Source: Myroides sp. JBRI-B21084
Lineage (GTDB): Bacteria > Bacteroidota > Bacteroidia > Flavobacteriales > Flavobacteriaceae
DNA: 64,000 bases
Assembly (NCBI RefSeq): GCF_030545015.1
Contig: NZ_CP120653.1
Location: 1,054,001-1,118,000 of the forward strand
Direction: 5' to 3'
How positions within the stretch are numbered: position 1 is the stretch's first letter; every line of letters begins with the position of its first letter. The position numbers and the translations under genes are program-made. The notes below the pieces were generated by a model. It was given only the letters and a program-made list of their open reading frames with translations. It made no database searches and was not told the DNA's origin. Positions 8,202-20,482 of the stretch are shown here, piece after piece.

Positions 8202-8570
8202 TGTCCCCCACGATAACTATGGTTTATCAAAATAAGAAATGTTAAAATTCCACTGGCGCGGGCATCTTGCCCGTGCAATAAGCAATAAAAACCAACAGCC
8301 TCTATACACATGTATGAAGACTGTTTTACTATAAAACACTTTACTGTAAATATAAAATCCGTGCCAATGAGTGTAAACTGTTGTAAAAAAATAAAAATTT
8401 TCAAAACCAAAAGCCCCGAGCGAAGCGAACAGGCAAAGTAATATTACATATAGTAAGTATGTTTTATTTAGTAAAAACACGCCAACAACAATTGTAATTC
8501 AAAATTCATAATTCGTAAATTACTACAATTAAGTAGGTTATAAAAAAACTAAAAAAACATTTGCAAAAAG
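8202..8570. other. Gene-free accessory stretch
   Basis: About 370 bases with no supportable gene on either strand; the short open frames here are unlike known proteins. It holds a GC-rich palindrome at 8256-8276 and another GC-rich patch near 8413-8434 (CCCCGAGCGAAGCGAACAGG), of the kind scattered in flavobacterial intergenic DNA. It looks like decayed sequence between the RHS relic and the rRNA operon. Confidence 0.5.
8256..8276. repeat. REP-like palindrome
   Basis: GCGCGGGCA pairs with TGCCCGTGC around a TCT loop, giving a 9-bp stem with one G-T pair. It has no T-run, so it is unlikely to be a terminator. It is much more GC-rich than its surroundings. Confidence 0.55.
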
Positions 8571-8603
8571 TTTGCAAAAGCCAAAAAAAGGGTGGTATAT
8601 TTG
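8571..8603 (+). promoter_or_regulatory. Upstream promoter of the tRNA-Val/rRNA region (P1)
   Basis: TTTG at 8571-8574 and TATATTTG at 8596-8603, spaced 21 bases, a perfect Bacteroidota promoter. No gene follows for 114 bases, so it probably adds to transcription of tRNA-Val and perhaps the rRNA operon. Confidence 0.6.
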
Positions 8604-8660
8604 CACCCGCTTAGCAGCACAGCAAGCAACACGTTCCTAGAAAAAAAAGTAAAAAATAAA

Positions 8661-8693
8661 TTTGGATGGTATTACAAAAGGTTGTTATCTTTG
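8661..8693 (+). promoter_or_regulatory. Promoter of tRNA-Val (P2)
   Basis: TTTGG at 8661-8665 and TATCTTTG at 8686-8693, spaced 20 bases, ending 24 bases before the tRNA. Confidence 0.7.
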
Positions 8694-8717
8694 CAATCCG
8701 TTCAAAAAACAAAATAG

Positions 8718-8792
8718 GGGCGATTAGCTCAGCTGGTTCAGAGCACCTCGTTTACACCGAGGGGGTCAGGGGTTCGAATCCCTTATCGCCCA
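8718..8792 (+). tRNA. tRNA-Val (anticodon TAC)
   Basis: A complete cloverleaf: acceptor GGGCGAT pairs with ATCGCCC, the anticodon loop is TTTACAC (TAC), the T arm is GGTTCGAATCC, and the discriminator is A at 8792. CCA is not encoded. It sits 200 bases upstream of 16S between two promoters of the region. Confidence 0.93.
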
Positions 8793-8825
8793 CAAAAAAA
8801 ACTTTTTCAAAAAAAACTAAAAAAG

Positions 8826-8857
8826 TTTTGGTAGATTAGAAAAAGTTACTACTTTTG
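8826..8857 (+). promoter_or_regulatory. rRNA operon promoter (P3)
   Basis: TTTTG at 8826-8830 and TACTTTTG at 8850-8857, spaced 19 bases, about 135 bases upstream of 16S. It matches the Bacteroidota consensus and is the closest promoter to the rRNA operon. Confidence 0.65.
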
Positions 8858-8895
8858 CAACCGCTTTAAGAAACAAAGCGACAGAAGAAGAGACA

Positions 8896-8912
8896 AGTTC
8901 ATAGACATATTG
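8896..8912 (+). promoter_or_regulatory. boxA-like antitermination site in the 16S leader
   Basis: AGTTCATAGACATATTG resembles the rRNA boxA (TGYTCTTTAACA), a site for NusB/NusE antitermination complexes. A near-identical copy (one base different) lies at 10868-10884 before 23S, the two places boxA is expected. The function is inferred from position and sequence. Confidence 0.5.
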
Positions 8913-8991
8913 GATTAACAGAAAAAAAAGAGTAAGAGCGTAAGAGATTACGTTTTTAAACGACACATCAAAAAATATAAAAAACATACGA

Positions 8992-10505
<1,514 letters not shown>

Positions 10506-10570
10506 CTAGAGATGGTTTAAAAATCTCTTACTCTTAACTGTTAGTTCAAAAAAAAGGTAAAAAATTACAG

Positions 10571-10644
10571 AGTCTCGTAGCTCAGCTGGTTAGAGTACTA
10601 CACTGATAATGTAGGGGTCGGCAGTTCGAGTCTGCCCGGGACTA
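10571..10644 (+). tRNA. tRNA-Ile (anticodon GAT)
   Basis: Acceptor AGTCTCG pairs with CGGGACT (one T-G pair), the anticodon loop is CTGATAA (GAT), the T arm is GCAGTTCGAGTCTGC, and the discriminator is A. It sits in the 16S-23S spacer. Confidence 0.95.
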
Positions 10645-10772
10645 CTTTTAATTACGAAATAGAAAATTACGAATTAAAAAGCTGTGAAAAATACCATAAA
10701 AGGAAATTTTAGAAGTTGAGTTATCAACAATCCGCTGAAAGCTAACGGCTGATAACTGAAAGCTAAAAGAAT

Positions 10773-10846
10773 GGGGGATTAGCTCAGCTGGCTAGAGCGC
10801 CTGCCTTGCACGCAGGAGGTCATCGGTTCGACTCCGATATTCTCCA
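10773..10846 (+). tRNA. tRNA-Ala (anticodon TGC)
   Basis: Acceptor GGGGGAT pairs with ATTCTCC (two G-T pairs), the anticodon loop is CTTGCAC (TGC), the T arm is ATCGGTTCGACTCCGAT, and the discriminator is A. It is the second spacer tRNA; the Ile-Ala pair is the usual arrangement. Confidence 0.95.
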
Positions 10847-10867
10847 CAATTCGCATCAAGCGAAAAA

Positions 10868-10884
10868 AGTTCATTGACATATTG
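10868..10884 (+). promoter_or_regulatory. boxA-like site before 23S
   Basis: AGTTCATTGACATATTG is the second copy of the leader motif at 8896-8912. A boxA in the spacer upstream of 23S is normal in bacterial rRNA operons. Confidence 0.5.
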
Positions 10885-10961
10885 AGATACATTTAAAAAG
10901 TAGAATAATATTAGAAATAATATAAAGCACATTTAATCTTTAGGGATTAAAGTAGAGCACA

Positions 10962-13840
<2,879 letters not shown>

Positions 13841-13968
13841 CTCTAGGAATTGCTTTATAAAAATAATATTGAGAATTTAGTATTAAGACTAAACTTGAAA
13901 TAATCTACAAAAAGTATCGAAAATATGTTAACAAAATAGTTTGTTACAAGTGTAATAAACCAAAAGCT

Positions 13969-14079
<111 letters not shown>

Positions 14080-14086
14080 TTTTAGT

Positions 14087-14124
14087 AAAACCCCAATCTG
14101 AAAAGATTGGGGTTTTCTTTTTTT
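14087..14124 (+). terminator. rRNA operon terminator
   Basis: A 13-bp perfect stem (AAAACCCCAATCT with AGATTGGGGTTTT) with a GAAA loop, then CTTTTTTTT. It follows 5S by about ten bases. Confidence 0.92.
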
Positions 14125-14151
14125 ATAGGTGCGGCGTGTCCCTTTGGTCAA

Positions 14152-14198
14152 GTCGTCGCCTTTTTTTAAATCCTCATCAGTAATGATGAGGATTTTTT
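14152..14198 (+). terminator. Possible 5S-tail remnant with a second terminator
   Basis: GTCGTCGCCTTTTTTT (from 14153) closely copies the end of 5S (GTCGCCGCCTTTTTTT), and is followed by a strong hairpin, AATCCTCATC with GATGAGGATT around a six-base loop, and a T-run. It reads like the tail of a lost second 5S gene with its own terminator. Confidence 0.6.
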
Positions 14199-14264
14199 GT
14201 TTTACCACAGATTGCACTAATTACCACTGATTTTTTTACAATCTATTGAATACAATCAACAATC

Positions 14265-14364
14265 TGCAATAGGGATGGAGCGTTTGTTGGAGCTATTTGT
14301 TTTTGCTAAAAAACAAAAGCGACTCGCGAGAGCCCGACCCGCAACGTAGTGGAGGGGATTGCCC
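14265..14364 (-). repeat. Structured intergenic repeat, copy B (possible ncRNA)
   Basis: Read on the minus strand it begins GGGCAATCCCCT, contains GCGGGTCGGGCT and ends CCATCCCTATTGCAG, the same three blocks as copy A at 6175-6345. The outer stem is GCAAT with ATTGC, so both strands differ from copy A (GCGTT with AACGC) while pairing is kept. The internal hairpin pairs TTTGTTTTT with AAAAACAAA around TAGC. The spacer between the first and second blocks is only about ten bases, against about 70 in copy A. Confidence 0.65.
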
Positions 14365-14390
14365 AAATGTAAAACACTTAACTTAGGATA

Positions 14391-14420
14391 AAAAAATCCA
14401 ACCGAAATGGGCTGGATTTT
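14391..14420 (-). terminator. Terminator of the methyltransferase gene
   Basis: On the minus strand AAAATCCAGCC pairs with GGTTGGATTTT around a short loop, followed by further T residues, and overlaps the end of the gene's stop codon. Confidence 0.75.
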
Positions 14421-15189
14421 AATTTTTATAACAAACTGGAATAATTTCGTTTTTTGCTAAGCTGTATTTTTCAATTTCTTGCTTTGTGAATTTTTTAGTG
14501 TAGTCTATTTCTTCAACTGTAAAGCCTATAGATCGTAATTTATTAAAGTAATCGCGTCCGTAGATTCGTACATGATCGTACTGACCAAATATTTTAGTAC
14601 GTTCTTTTTTGTTGGTTATGGTGTTGTCTTCAAATGTATGTTCGCGGTTTAAATCTTGTGGGATTTGTAAAATTGCAAACCCACCGGGTTTTAATACACG
14701 AAATAATTCTTGCATTGCAAGTGTATCGTTAGGTATGTGTTCCAATACGTGATTACACAAGATAACATCGTACATGTTACTTTGAAAAGGTAAGTTGCAA
14801 ATATCGGCCTTTACATCTGCTAGTGGTGAATTTAAATCGGTAGTAGTATAATCTAAATTTGATTGATTTTTAAATTTCTTATAAAAGGCTTGTTCGGGTG
14901 CAAAATGCAATACTTTAAGAGGAGCTTTAAAGAAATTAGTTTCGTTTTGTAAATACAACCAAAGTAAGCGATGACGCTCTAACGAAAATGTACTAGGAGA
15001 CAGTACATTTGCACGTTGGTTTGCATATCCGTAAGGTAAAAAAGTTCTAAACGATTTATTATCAATAGGATCAGTGAATTTATTACCTTTTAAAAAAACT
15101 ATTAAAAAAGGTTTAATAAAATAACTCGCCCGTATTAATATTGGGCGAGGTATGATATTTAAAATAATTTTAAATGCTTTTTTTATCAT
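14419..15189 (-). CDS. Class I SAM-dependent methyltransferase
   Basis: A 256-residue methyltransferase of the type 11 family. After a basic, hydrophobic N-terminus (~1-35), the Rossmann core includes VLHFAPEQAF near 93, the acidic TTDLNSP near 117, DVILCNHVLEHIPND near 140 and RVLKPGGFAILQIP near 164. The substrate is unknown; HFAPEQ in place of the usual ExGxG glycine loop is a variant seen in some glycan or lipid methyltransferases, so the function stays open. Its ATG directly follows the map stop, so the two are co-transcribed. Confidence 0.82.
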   Translation of the reverse strand: MIKKAFKIILNIIPRPILIRASYFIKPFLIVFLKGNKFTDPIDNKSFRTFLPYGYANQRANVLSPSTFSLERHRLLWLYLQNETNFFKAPLKVLHFAPEQAFYKKFKNQSNLDYTTTDLNSPLADVKADICNLPFQSNMYDVILCNHVLEHIPNDTLAMQELFRVLKPGGFAILQIPQDLNREHTFEDNTITNKKERTKIFGQYDHVRIYGRDYFNKLRSIGFTVEEIDYTKKFTKQEIEKYSLAKNEIIPVCYKN

Positions 15190-16011
15190 TTATGATAGAA
15201 CTAAAGGATTTTGACGGAAAGGAGCTTCTTCGTTTGATTCAATACCTAAAGCTTTGTATATGTAAGCAAAAGTAGAAAGGAGTTCTGGTTTTCCATCGAT
15301 AATTGCTACATCGTGTTCAAAATGTGCTGAAGGTTTTCCATCGCGTGTTACAATTGTCCAACCATCTTTTAATTGTTTAATGTTTTTTGTACCCATGTTA
15401 ATCATAGGTTCAATTGCAACTGTCATTCCTTCCTGAAATAGTTTTCCACGCCCTTTTTTGCCATAATTTGGCATTTCTGGACCTTCGTGCATTTTTTTTC
15501 CGATGCCATGTCCAACTAATTCACGTACTACTGAATATCCGTTGCTTTCTGCATATCGTTGTATCGCATTACCTACATCTTCAACTCTGTTACCTAATTT
15601 AAACTCGCTAATTCCTATATAAAGAGATTCTTTTGTAACTTGTAATAGCTTTTTTGTTTCATCGGCTACATTTCCAACTTCAAAAGTATAACAATGATCG
15701 CCATAAAATTCGTTAACAATAGCACCTAAATCACAAGAAACAACATCACCGTCTTGTAAAGGAGTATTTGTTGGTAAACCATGTACAATTTGATCGTTTA
15801 CACTGGTTAATAAGGTACAAGGACAACCATATAGTCCTAAAAAACCTGGAATACCACCATTATCACGTATGTATTGTTCTGCTAATTTATCTAAATGTAA
15901 TGTAGTAACGCCTGGTTTTATTTCGGTTGCTAACATTCCTAAAGTTTTAGAAACCAATAAAGCAGCTTGACGCATTATTTCGATTTCTTCTCTTGTTTTA
16001 AGTACAATCAT
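15190..16011 (-). CDS. map: Type I methionine aminopeptidase
   Basis: A 273-residue cytoplasmic metalloenzyme that removes the initiator methionine. All metal ligands are recognisable: Asp in SCDLGAIVNEFYGDHCYTF (two Asp), His in GHGIGKKMHEGP, Glu in AIEPMI and Glu in AHFEHDVAI, with the substrate His in QIVHGLP. Here it is separate from the ribosomal-protein operon that carries map in some relatives. The downstream methyltransferase starts right after its stop. Confidence 0.96.
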   Translation of the reverse strand: MIVLKTREEIEIMRQAALLVSKTLGMLATEIKPGVTTLHLDKLAEQYIRDNGGIPGFLGLYGCPCTLLTSVNDQIVHGLPTNTPLQDGDVVSCDLGAIVNEFYGDHCYTFEVGNVADETKKLLQVTKESLYIGISEFKLGNRVEDVGNAIQRYAESNGYSVVRELVGHGIGKKMHEGPEMPNYGKKGRGKLFQEGMTVAIEPMINMGTKNIKQLKDGWTIVTRDGKPSAHFEHDVAIIDGKPELLSTFAYIYKALGIESNEEAPFRQNPLVLS

Positions 16012-16030
16012 TTGTTAAAATTTTGTTTTG

Positions 16031-16038
16031 CAAATTTA
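16031..16038 (-). promoter_or_regulatory. Probable -7 box of map
   Basis: Reads TAAATTTG on the minus strand, 19 bases upstream of the map ATG, with no other gene between. Confidence 0.55.
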
Positions 16039-16081
16039 CTTAATTTGACTTGAATATATACTTTTACTAAATAGTTTAAAC

Positions 16082-17599
16082 TTAAATTAATGATTTTCCT
16101 GTCATTACTTCGGGTTGATGAACCCCCAATAATTTTAAAACTGTAGGAGCAACATCTGCTAAAACCCCGTTACTGATTTGTTTAATATCTTTATCAATTA
16201 ATATTACCGGAACCGGATTTGTAGTATGTGCCGTATTAGGGCTGCCGTCTTCGTTAATCATGGTTTCACAATTGCCATGATCGGCCAAAATAATTATTGA
16301 ATAATTATTTAATATTGCAGTTTCAACAATTTCTTTTGTGCAAATATCTACTGTTTCACAAGCTTTAATTGCAGCAGGCATACTACCTGTATGCCCTACC
16401 ATATCACCATTTGCAAAATTAAGAACAATAAAATCGGCATTTTGTTTTTGCAATTCAGGTACTAAAGCATTTTTTAGTTCGTAGGCACTCATTTCGGGTT
16501 TTAAATCGTATGTTGCAACTTTAGGAGAAGGACATAAAATGCGTTCTTCACCAATAAAAGGTTCTTCGCGTCCGCCTGAAAAAAAGAATGTTACATGAGG
16601 GTATTTTTCGGTTTCAGCCATACGAATTTGCTTTTTACCAGCAGTTTCAAGTACTTCACCTAATGTATTAGTAATATTATCTTTATTATAAATTACCTTT
16701 ACGTTTTTATAATTTTCATCGTAATTTGTTAAGGTAACATAATACAAATCAAGTGTGTGCATTCCAAAGTCAGGTAAATTTGTTTGGGAAAGCACTTCGG
16801 TTAATTGTCTGCCTCTATCGGTTCTAAAATTAAAAAACACTACTACATCACCATTTTCAATTGTTGCCAAAGGTTTGTTGTTGGTATCAACCATTACAAT
16901 TGGTTCAATAAACTCGTCGGTAATATTATTATTATAATTTTCTGTGATAGAATGAAATGCGTTATGTGAGTATGTGCCCAAACCATTTACTAATAAGTTA
17001 TATGCTTTTTGAACCCTATCCCAACGTTTATCACGATCCATTGCGTAATACCTACCAATTACTGATGCTAATTTTCCACCTGAAGTTTTCATGTGATTTT
17101 CTAAAGCTTGAATGTGGTTTGCACCAGATTTAGGATCAACATCACGACCATCGGTAAAAGCATGTACAAAAACGTTTGATAAACCAAATTCGTTGGCAGC
17201 ATCTAGTAACCCAAATAAATGATTAATGTGCGAGTGAACACCACCGTCTGATACTAAACCTAAAAAGTGAACAGCTTTATTATTGTTTTTTGCATATTTA
17301 AACGCATTTTGCAGTTCAATTTCGGAATTTAATGTATTGTTTTGTACAGCTAAATTAATTTTAGCTAAATCTTGGTATACAATTCTTCCAGCACCTAAAT
17401 TCATGTGCCCAACTTCGGAATTTCCCATTTGGCCCTTAGGTAAACCTACATTTAAACCATCGGTGCGTAATTGAGCAAAAGGATATTTTTTATATAAATG
17501 ATCTATGAAAGGTGTTTGCGCGTGATCTATTGCAGAAACTTTTGGATCAGGTGAATTTCCCCATCCATCTAATATCATTAAAAGTACTTTTTTATTCAT
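16082..17599 (-). CDS. gpmI: 2,3-bisphosphoglycerate-independent phosphoglycerate mutase
   Basis: A 505-residue glycolytic enzyme of the alkaline phosphatase superfamily that interconverts 3- and 2-phosphoglycerate. The N-terminus MNKKVLLMILDGWG carries the first metal Asp. The phospho-serine lies in GQMGNSEVGHMNLGAGR. Further metal ligands are visible in GDMVGHTGSM and LADHGNCE. The frame is open eight codons further (17623), but a -7 box at 17621-17628 makes that upstream ATG unlikely to be transcribed, so the ATG at 17599 is chosen. Confidence 0.95.
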   Translation of the reverse strand: MNKKVLLMILDGWGNSPDPKVSAIDHAQTPFIDHLYKKYPFAQLRTDGLNVGLPKGQMGNSEVGHMNLGAGRIVYQDLAKINLAVQNNTLNSEIELQNAFKYAKNNNKAVHFLGLVSDGGVHSHINHLFGLLDAANEFGLSNVFVHAFTDGRDVDPKSGANHIQALENHMKTSGGKLASVIGRYYAMDRDKRWDRVQKAYNLLVNGLGTYSHNAFHSITENYNNNITDEFIEPIVMVDTNNKPLATIENGDVVVFFNFRTDRGRQLTEVLSQTNLPDFGMHTLDLYYVTLTNYDENYKNVKVIYNKDNITNTLGEVLETAGKKQIRMAETEKYPHVTFFFSGGREEPFIGEERILCPSPKVATYDLKPEMSAYELKNALVPELQKQNADFIVLNFANGDMVGHTGSMPAAIKACETVDICTKEIVETAILNNYSIIILADHGNCETMINEDGSPNTAHTTNPVPVILIDKDIKQISNGVLADVAPTVLKLLGVHQPEVMTGKSLI

Positions 17600-17620
17600 T
17601 TTATAAGCTAAAATATTTGT

Positions 17621-17628
17621 CAAAGTTA
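17621..17628 (-). promoter_or_regulatory. -7 box of gpmI, decides the start
   Basis: Reads TAACTTTG on the minus strand, 21 bases upstream of the ATG at 17599. It overlaps the more distal ATG at 17623, which would therefore not be in the transcript. Confidence 0.6.
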
Positions 17629-17712
17629 CTTATAGAATTTTACAAATGCGCTTATTTTTTTAACATTTTAACACAATCAAATGTTAAATGTTTCATTTTT
17701 AAAGTTGTTTAA

Positions 17713-17744
17713 TTGTCTGATTCATAATAAAGTTGCTATATTTA
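17713..17744 (+). promoter_or_regulatory. Probable promoter of the L,D-transpeptidase-domain gene
   Basis: TTG at 17713-17715 and TATATTTA at 17737-17744 (one mismatch to TAnnTTTG), spaced 21 bases, 37 bases upstream of the ATG. Confidence 0.5.
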
Positions 17745-17781
17745 CGTTTACATATTACAAACAAAATAATTATAAGAACAA

Positions 17782-18591
17782 ATGAAGTTGAAAATTTTGC
17801 CTTTTATGATGCTGGGATTTTTATCGTTTAAACCTTTAACGATTAACCCAAACGGAGACAATAATGGAAATGGAAACGGTAAAAAAAAGGTTACAGTTGT
17901 AACAAAATCGTCAACAATTAAATCAAAAGAAATTGCAGCTGTAAACAAATCAAACTTAAAAACAGCATCGTCTGGTAATTTAAGTACTTTTGATCGAATG
18001 GTTTTATCTGAATATTTAGATATTAACGAAAAAAATTACGACAAACCCGAATTAGAAAGTTTTAAAGCCGCTTTTAAAGGATACAATAAGCTAAAAGAAC
18101 AAGGCAAAATTAAAAAGGAAATTCTTACGATTTTAGATTTTACCAAATCGTCTACAGAAAGACGTATGTGGGTAATTGATATGAAAAATCATGAAATTTT
18201 ATTCCAAACTGTAGTTTCACACGGAAAAAACAGTGGAAAAGAGTTTGCAACTGATTTTTCTAACGAAATAGAATCGTATAAAAGTAGTTTAGGGTTTTAC
18301 ACTACAGGTGAAACGTACAATGGTAAACATGGTTTATCATTACGATTAGATGGTTTAGAAGTTGGTATAAATCACAACGCCCGAGAACGTGACATTGTTA
18401 TGCATGCGGCAGATTATGCAAATGAAAATTTAGGTAAAAGCCAAGGGTATTTGGGCAGAAGTTTAGGTTGCCCTGCGTTGCCAGAAAATGTTGCTTTTAA
18501 AATTATTAATTTAATTAAAGACGATAGTTGTTTGTTTATATACCATGCCGATAAAAAAGATTATTTGGAAAAATCTAAATTATTGAATTAG
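17782..18591 (+). CDS. Murein L,D-transpeptidase catalytic-domain (YkuD_2-type) protein
   Basis: A 269-residue protein with a short hydrophobic N-terminus (~1-20, probable signal) and a low-complexity Asn/Gly/Lys linker (~23-40). The catalytic part ends in VMHAADY (H208) and GRSLGCPALP with the nucleophile Cys at 230, the S-x-G-C pattern of L,D-transpeptidases. The domain variant is the YkuD_2 family common in Bacteroidota. It likely acts on peptidoglycan in the periplasm; its exact reaction is unknown. Its 3' end overlaps the convergent L,D-transpeptidase gene by 12 bases. Confidence 0.82.
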   Translation: MKLKILPFMMLGFLSFKPLTINPNGDNNGNGNGKKKVTVVTKSSTIKSKEIAAVNKSNLKTASSGNLSTFDRMVLSEYLDINEKNYDKPELESFKAAFKGYNKLKEQGKIKKEILTILDFTKSSTERRMWVIDMKNHEILFQTVVSHGKNSGKEFATDFSNEIESYKSSLGFYTTGETYNGKHGLSLRLDGLEVGINHNARERDIVMHAADYANENLGKSQGYLGRSLGCPALPENVAFKIINLIKDDSCLFIYHADKKDYLEKSKLLN

Positions 18592-19926
18592 TTTTTTGTA
18601 TAACACATTATCTAACGAGTAAACGTCGTTTAGGATTTGTATTTTACCCGAATCAGTAACAACTGCGGTAAAATACACCTGATGGACGTTTACTTTTTTA
18701 TTTAAGTTAATTTTTTTGGTTTTTTCTTTTAAAGCCAAAGTATCAATATCGGCTTTTGTAATGTTTTTTTCTTCTATTTTAAAAATGCTTTCAGCTAAGC
18801 GAAAAGGATCGTGAACACGTACACATCCAGAACTTAACGCTCTGTTTGAATCGTTAAATTGCGTTCTATTATTAGTGTCGTGTAAATAAACCATGTGTTT
18901 ATTTGGAAAATCGAATTTTATTTGACCTAAAGCATTCAATCTTCCCGTTTTTTGTACATATCTGTAAGATTGGTAATTTGCTGCACTCCATTCACTAGGG
19001 GTCACATGTTTACCCGTTTTTTTGTTGTAAATAGTTAATCTGTTTGAAGCAAAATAGCCTAAATTAGCAGTTGCTTTTGGTACTAAATCATTTTTAAGAA
19101 TTGTAGGTGGAACAGTCCATGTTGGGTTTATAATAATACCGTTAAAAGCAGATGATAAAATTGGAGTTTTTCTAGTTTTTTTTCCAATAATAACATTGTG
19201 GCTATCAATTACCGAATTGTTTTCTACCACTTCTAATTTAAAAGTTGGTAAGTTTATCCACACATAATTTTTGCCTAAGTTAGGTTGTAACCATTTGGTG
19301 CGTTCAAAATTTACCCAAATTTTTTTCTGCAATAAACCCTCATGTGTTAGTGTATCAAAATTTTTTATAGGTACATATTTAGCAAATGCATTTTTATATT
19401 TTAAATACATTTCACTTGAAGGTTTCATGTTTTCTATAGTTTGATAAACAGAACCTTGGGCAAGAGCTTCTTTCAATAACAAATCGTAGTTAATAGTTGG
19501 TTGATAAGGTTCCCAGTCGCCATGTAACTTTTTAGGGTTAATTTTGCCTAAAGTAAGTTGTTTAGCCAATTTAAAATAAACTTCGGTAAAGTTTAAATCG
19601 GCATTTTTAAGTTGTTCAATTGTTAAATAGTTATAATTTCTATGTGCTTTTAAAAGTTTAGAAATTGGATATTTTTCAGGTAAAACACCATCAAATCTAC
19701 TATCAATAACAGCAGAAATTAATTGTGAGCGGTTGGTGCTATCTTGCCAAACTGTTTTAAAATTATTGTTTGCGTAAAAATTATACGTATGTATTGCTTT
19801 ACCAAAAAACAAAAGATTTTCTATTTTAAATATTTTTTCGGTGTTTGTTGGTACTTTTTTTATTTCGTTAGTAGTACAAGCCGTGAAGCATAATACGCTA
19901 ACAATAATTTTTTTCCAGTTATTCAT
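18580..19926 (-). CDS. L,D-transpeptidase lipoprotein (YcbB/LdtD-like)
   Basis: A 448-residue protein. A lipobox (CFTAC near residue 17) suggests an outer- or inner-membrane lipoprotein facing the periplasm. The YkuD domain lies in the C-terminal half, with LPTFKLEVVENN, HNVIIGKKTRKTP, NPTWTVPPTIL and the active site ALSSGCVRVHDP (Cys ~368). The N-terminal part (~30-200) resembles the scaffold of LdtD/YcbB enzymes that make 3-3 peptidoglycan cross-links. It is convergent with, and overlaps by 12 bases, a second L,D-transpeptidase-type gene. The GNAT gene upstream ends 11 bases from its start, so the two may share a transcript. Confidence 0.88.
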   Translation of the reverse strand: MNNWKKIIVSVLCFTACTTNEIKKVPTNTEKIFKIENLLFFGKAIHTYNFYANNNFKTVWQDSTNRSQLISAVIDSRFDGVLPEKYPISKLLKAHRNYNYLTIEQLKNADLNFTEVYFKLAKQLTLGKINPKKLHGDWEPYQPTINYDLLLKEALAQGSVYQTIENMKPSSEMYLKYKNAFAKYVPIKNFDTLTHEGLLQKKIWVNFERTKWLQPNLGKNYVWINLPTFKLEVVENNSVIDSHNVIIGKKTRKTPILSSAFNGIIINPTWTVPPTILKNDLVPKATANLGYFASNRLTIYNKKTGKHVTPSEWSAANYQSYRYVQKTGRLNALGQIKFDFPNKHMVYLHDTNNRTQFNDSNRALSSGCVRVHDPFRLAESIFKIEEKNITKADIDTLALKEKTKKINLNKKVNVHQVYFTAVVTDSGKIQILNDVYSLDNVLYKKLIQ

Positions 19927-19937
19927 TAATTTTTTGG

Positions 19938-20387
19938 TTAATCTTCTTTGTTTACAAATTTAAACATAATTCTATGCGAACCAATATGCGGAATTACTAC
20001 TTGTTGTACATTTAATTGATACCCGTTTTTTTTGTAAAAAGGTACGGCATAATCACGTGCAAAACACCATATTAAAACGGTTCCTTTTTTTGATATGTTA
20101 TCTTCAGCAAAATGCAATAAACGTTTCCCTATATTGTTGTTTTGGTTTTCTGCTAAAATAGATAAACCTGTAAGGCGGTAAACTGGATGTGCTTTATACG
20201 TATTTGTTTTTTTTAGCATCATGGTAACTGCACCAACTAAATTATTATTTAAAAAAGCACCAAAATGTTTTGTTCCTTCATCTAAATCGCCATCAAAATA
20301 ACATGTTTCAACAGGTTGACCTATTTTTAAAACTTTATGACGCATTTTTACTACATCATCTACTTTTATTTGTTTAAATGTTAACAT
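19938..20387 (-). CDS. GNAT family N-acetyltransferase
   Basis: A 149-residue single-domain acetyltransferase. The acetyl-CoA binding motif A is visible as RLTGLSILAENQNNNIGKRL (~71-90), followed by the beta-bulge and FYKKNGY near 118. Substrate unknown. It lies 11 bases upstream of the L,D-transpeptidase gene on the same strand. Confidence 0.82.
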   Translation of the reverse strand: MLTFKQIKVDDVVKMRHKVLKIGQPVETCYFDGDLDEGTKHFGAFLNNNLVGAVTMMLKKTNTYKAHPVYRLTGLSILAENQNNNIGKRLLHFAEDNISKKGTVLIWCFARDYAVPFYKKNGYQLNVQQVVIPHIGSHRIMFKFVNKED

Positions 20388-20482
20388 ACTGATTTAAATT
20401 TTTACAACAAGATACTAAATAAATATGTTACTTTAATAGTTAATTGTTTATTTTTATACAGATTAAGCGAAATACTTTTTTT

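Noticed and set aside
8078..8480. Minus-strand frames of 87-110 residues in the gap after 8201
   Set aside because: They overlap the candidate immunity gene or repeat-like DNA, have no promoter and no family resemblance.
14100..14420. An attachment site or mobile-element boundary downstream of the rRNA operon
   Set aside because: No integrase, direct repeats or tRNA fragment accompany the stretch; only the structured element and terminators are visible.
17600..17623. Longer gpmI starting at 17623
   Set aside because: The codons lie over a -7 promoter box, and MNKKVLLMILDGWG at 17599 is the usual start.
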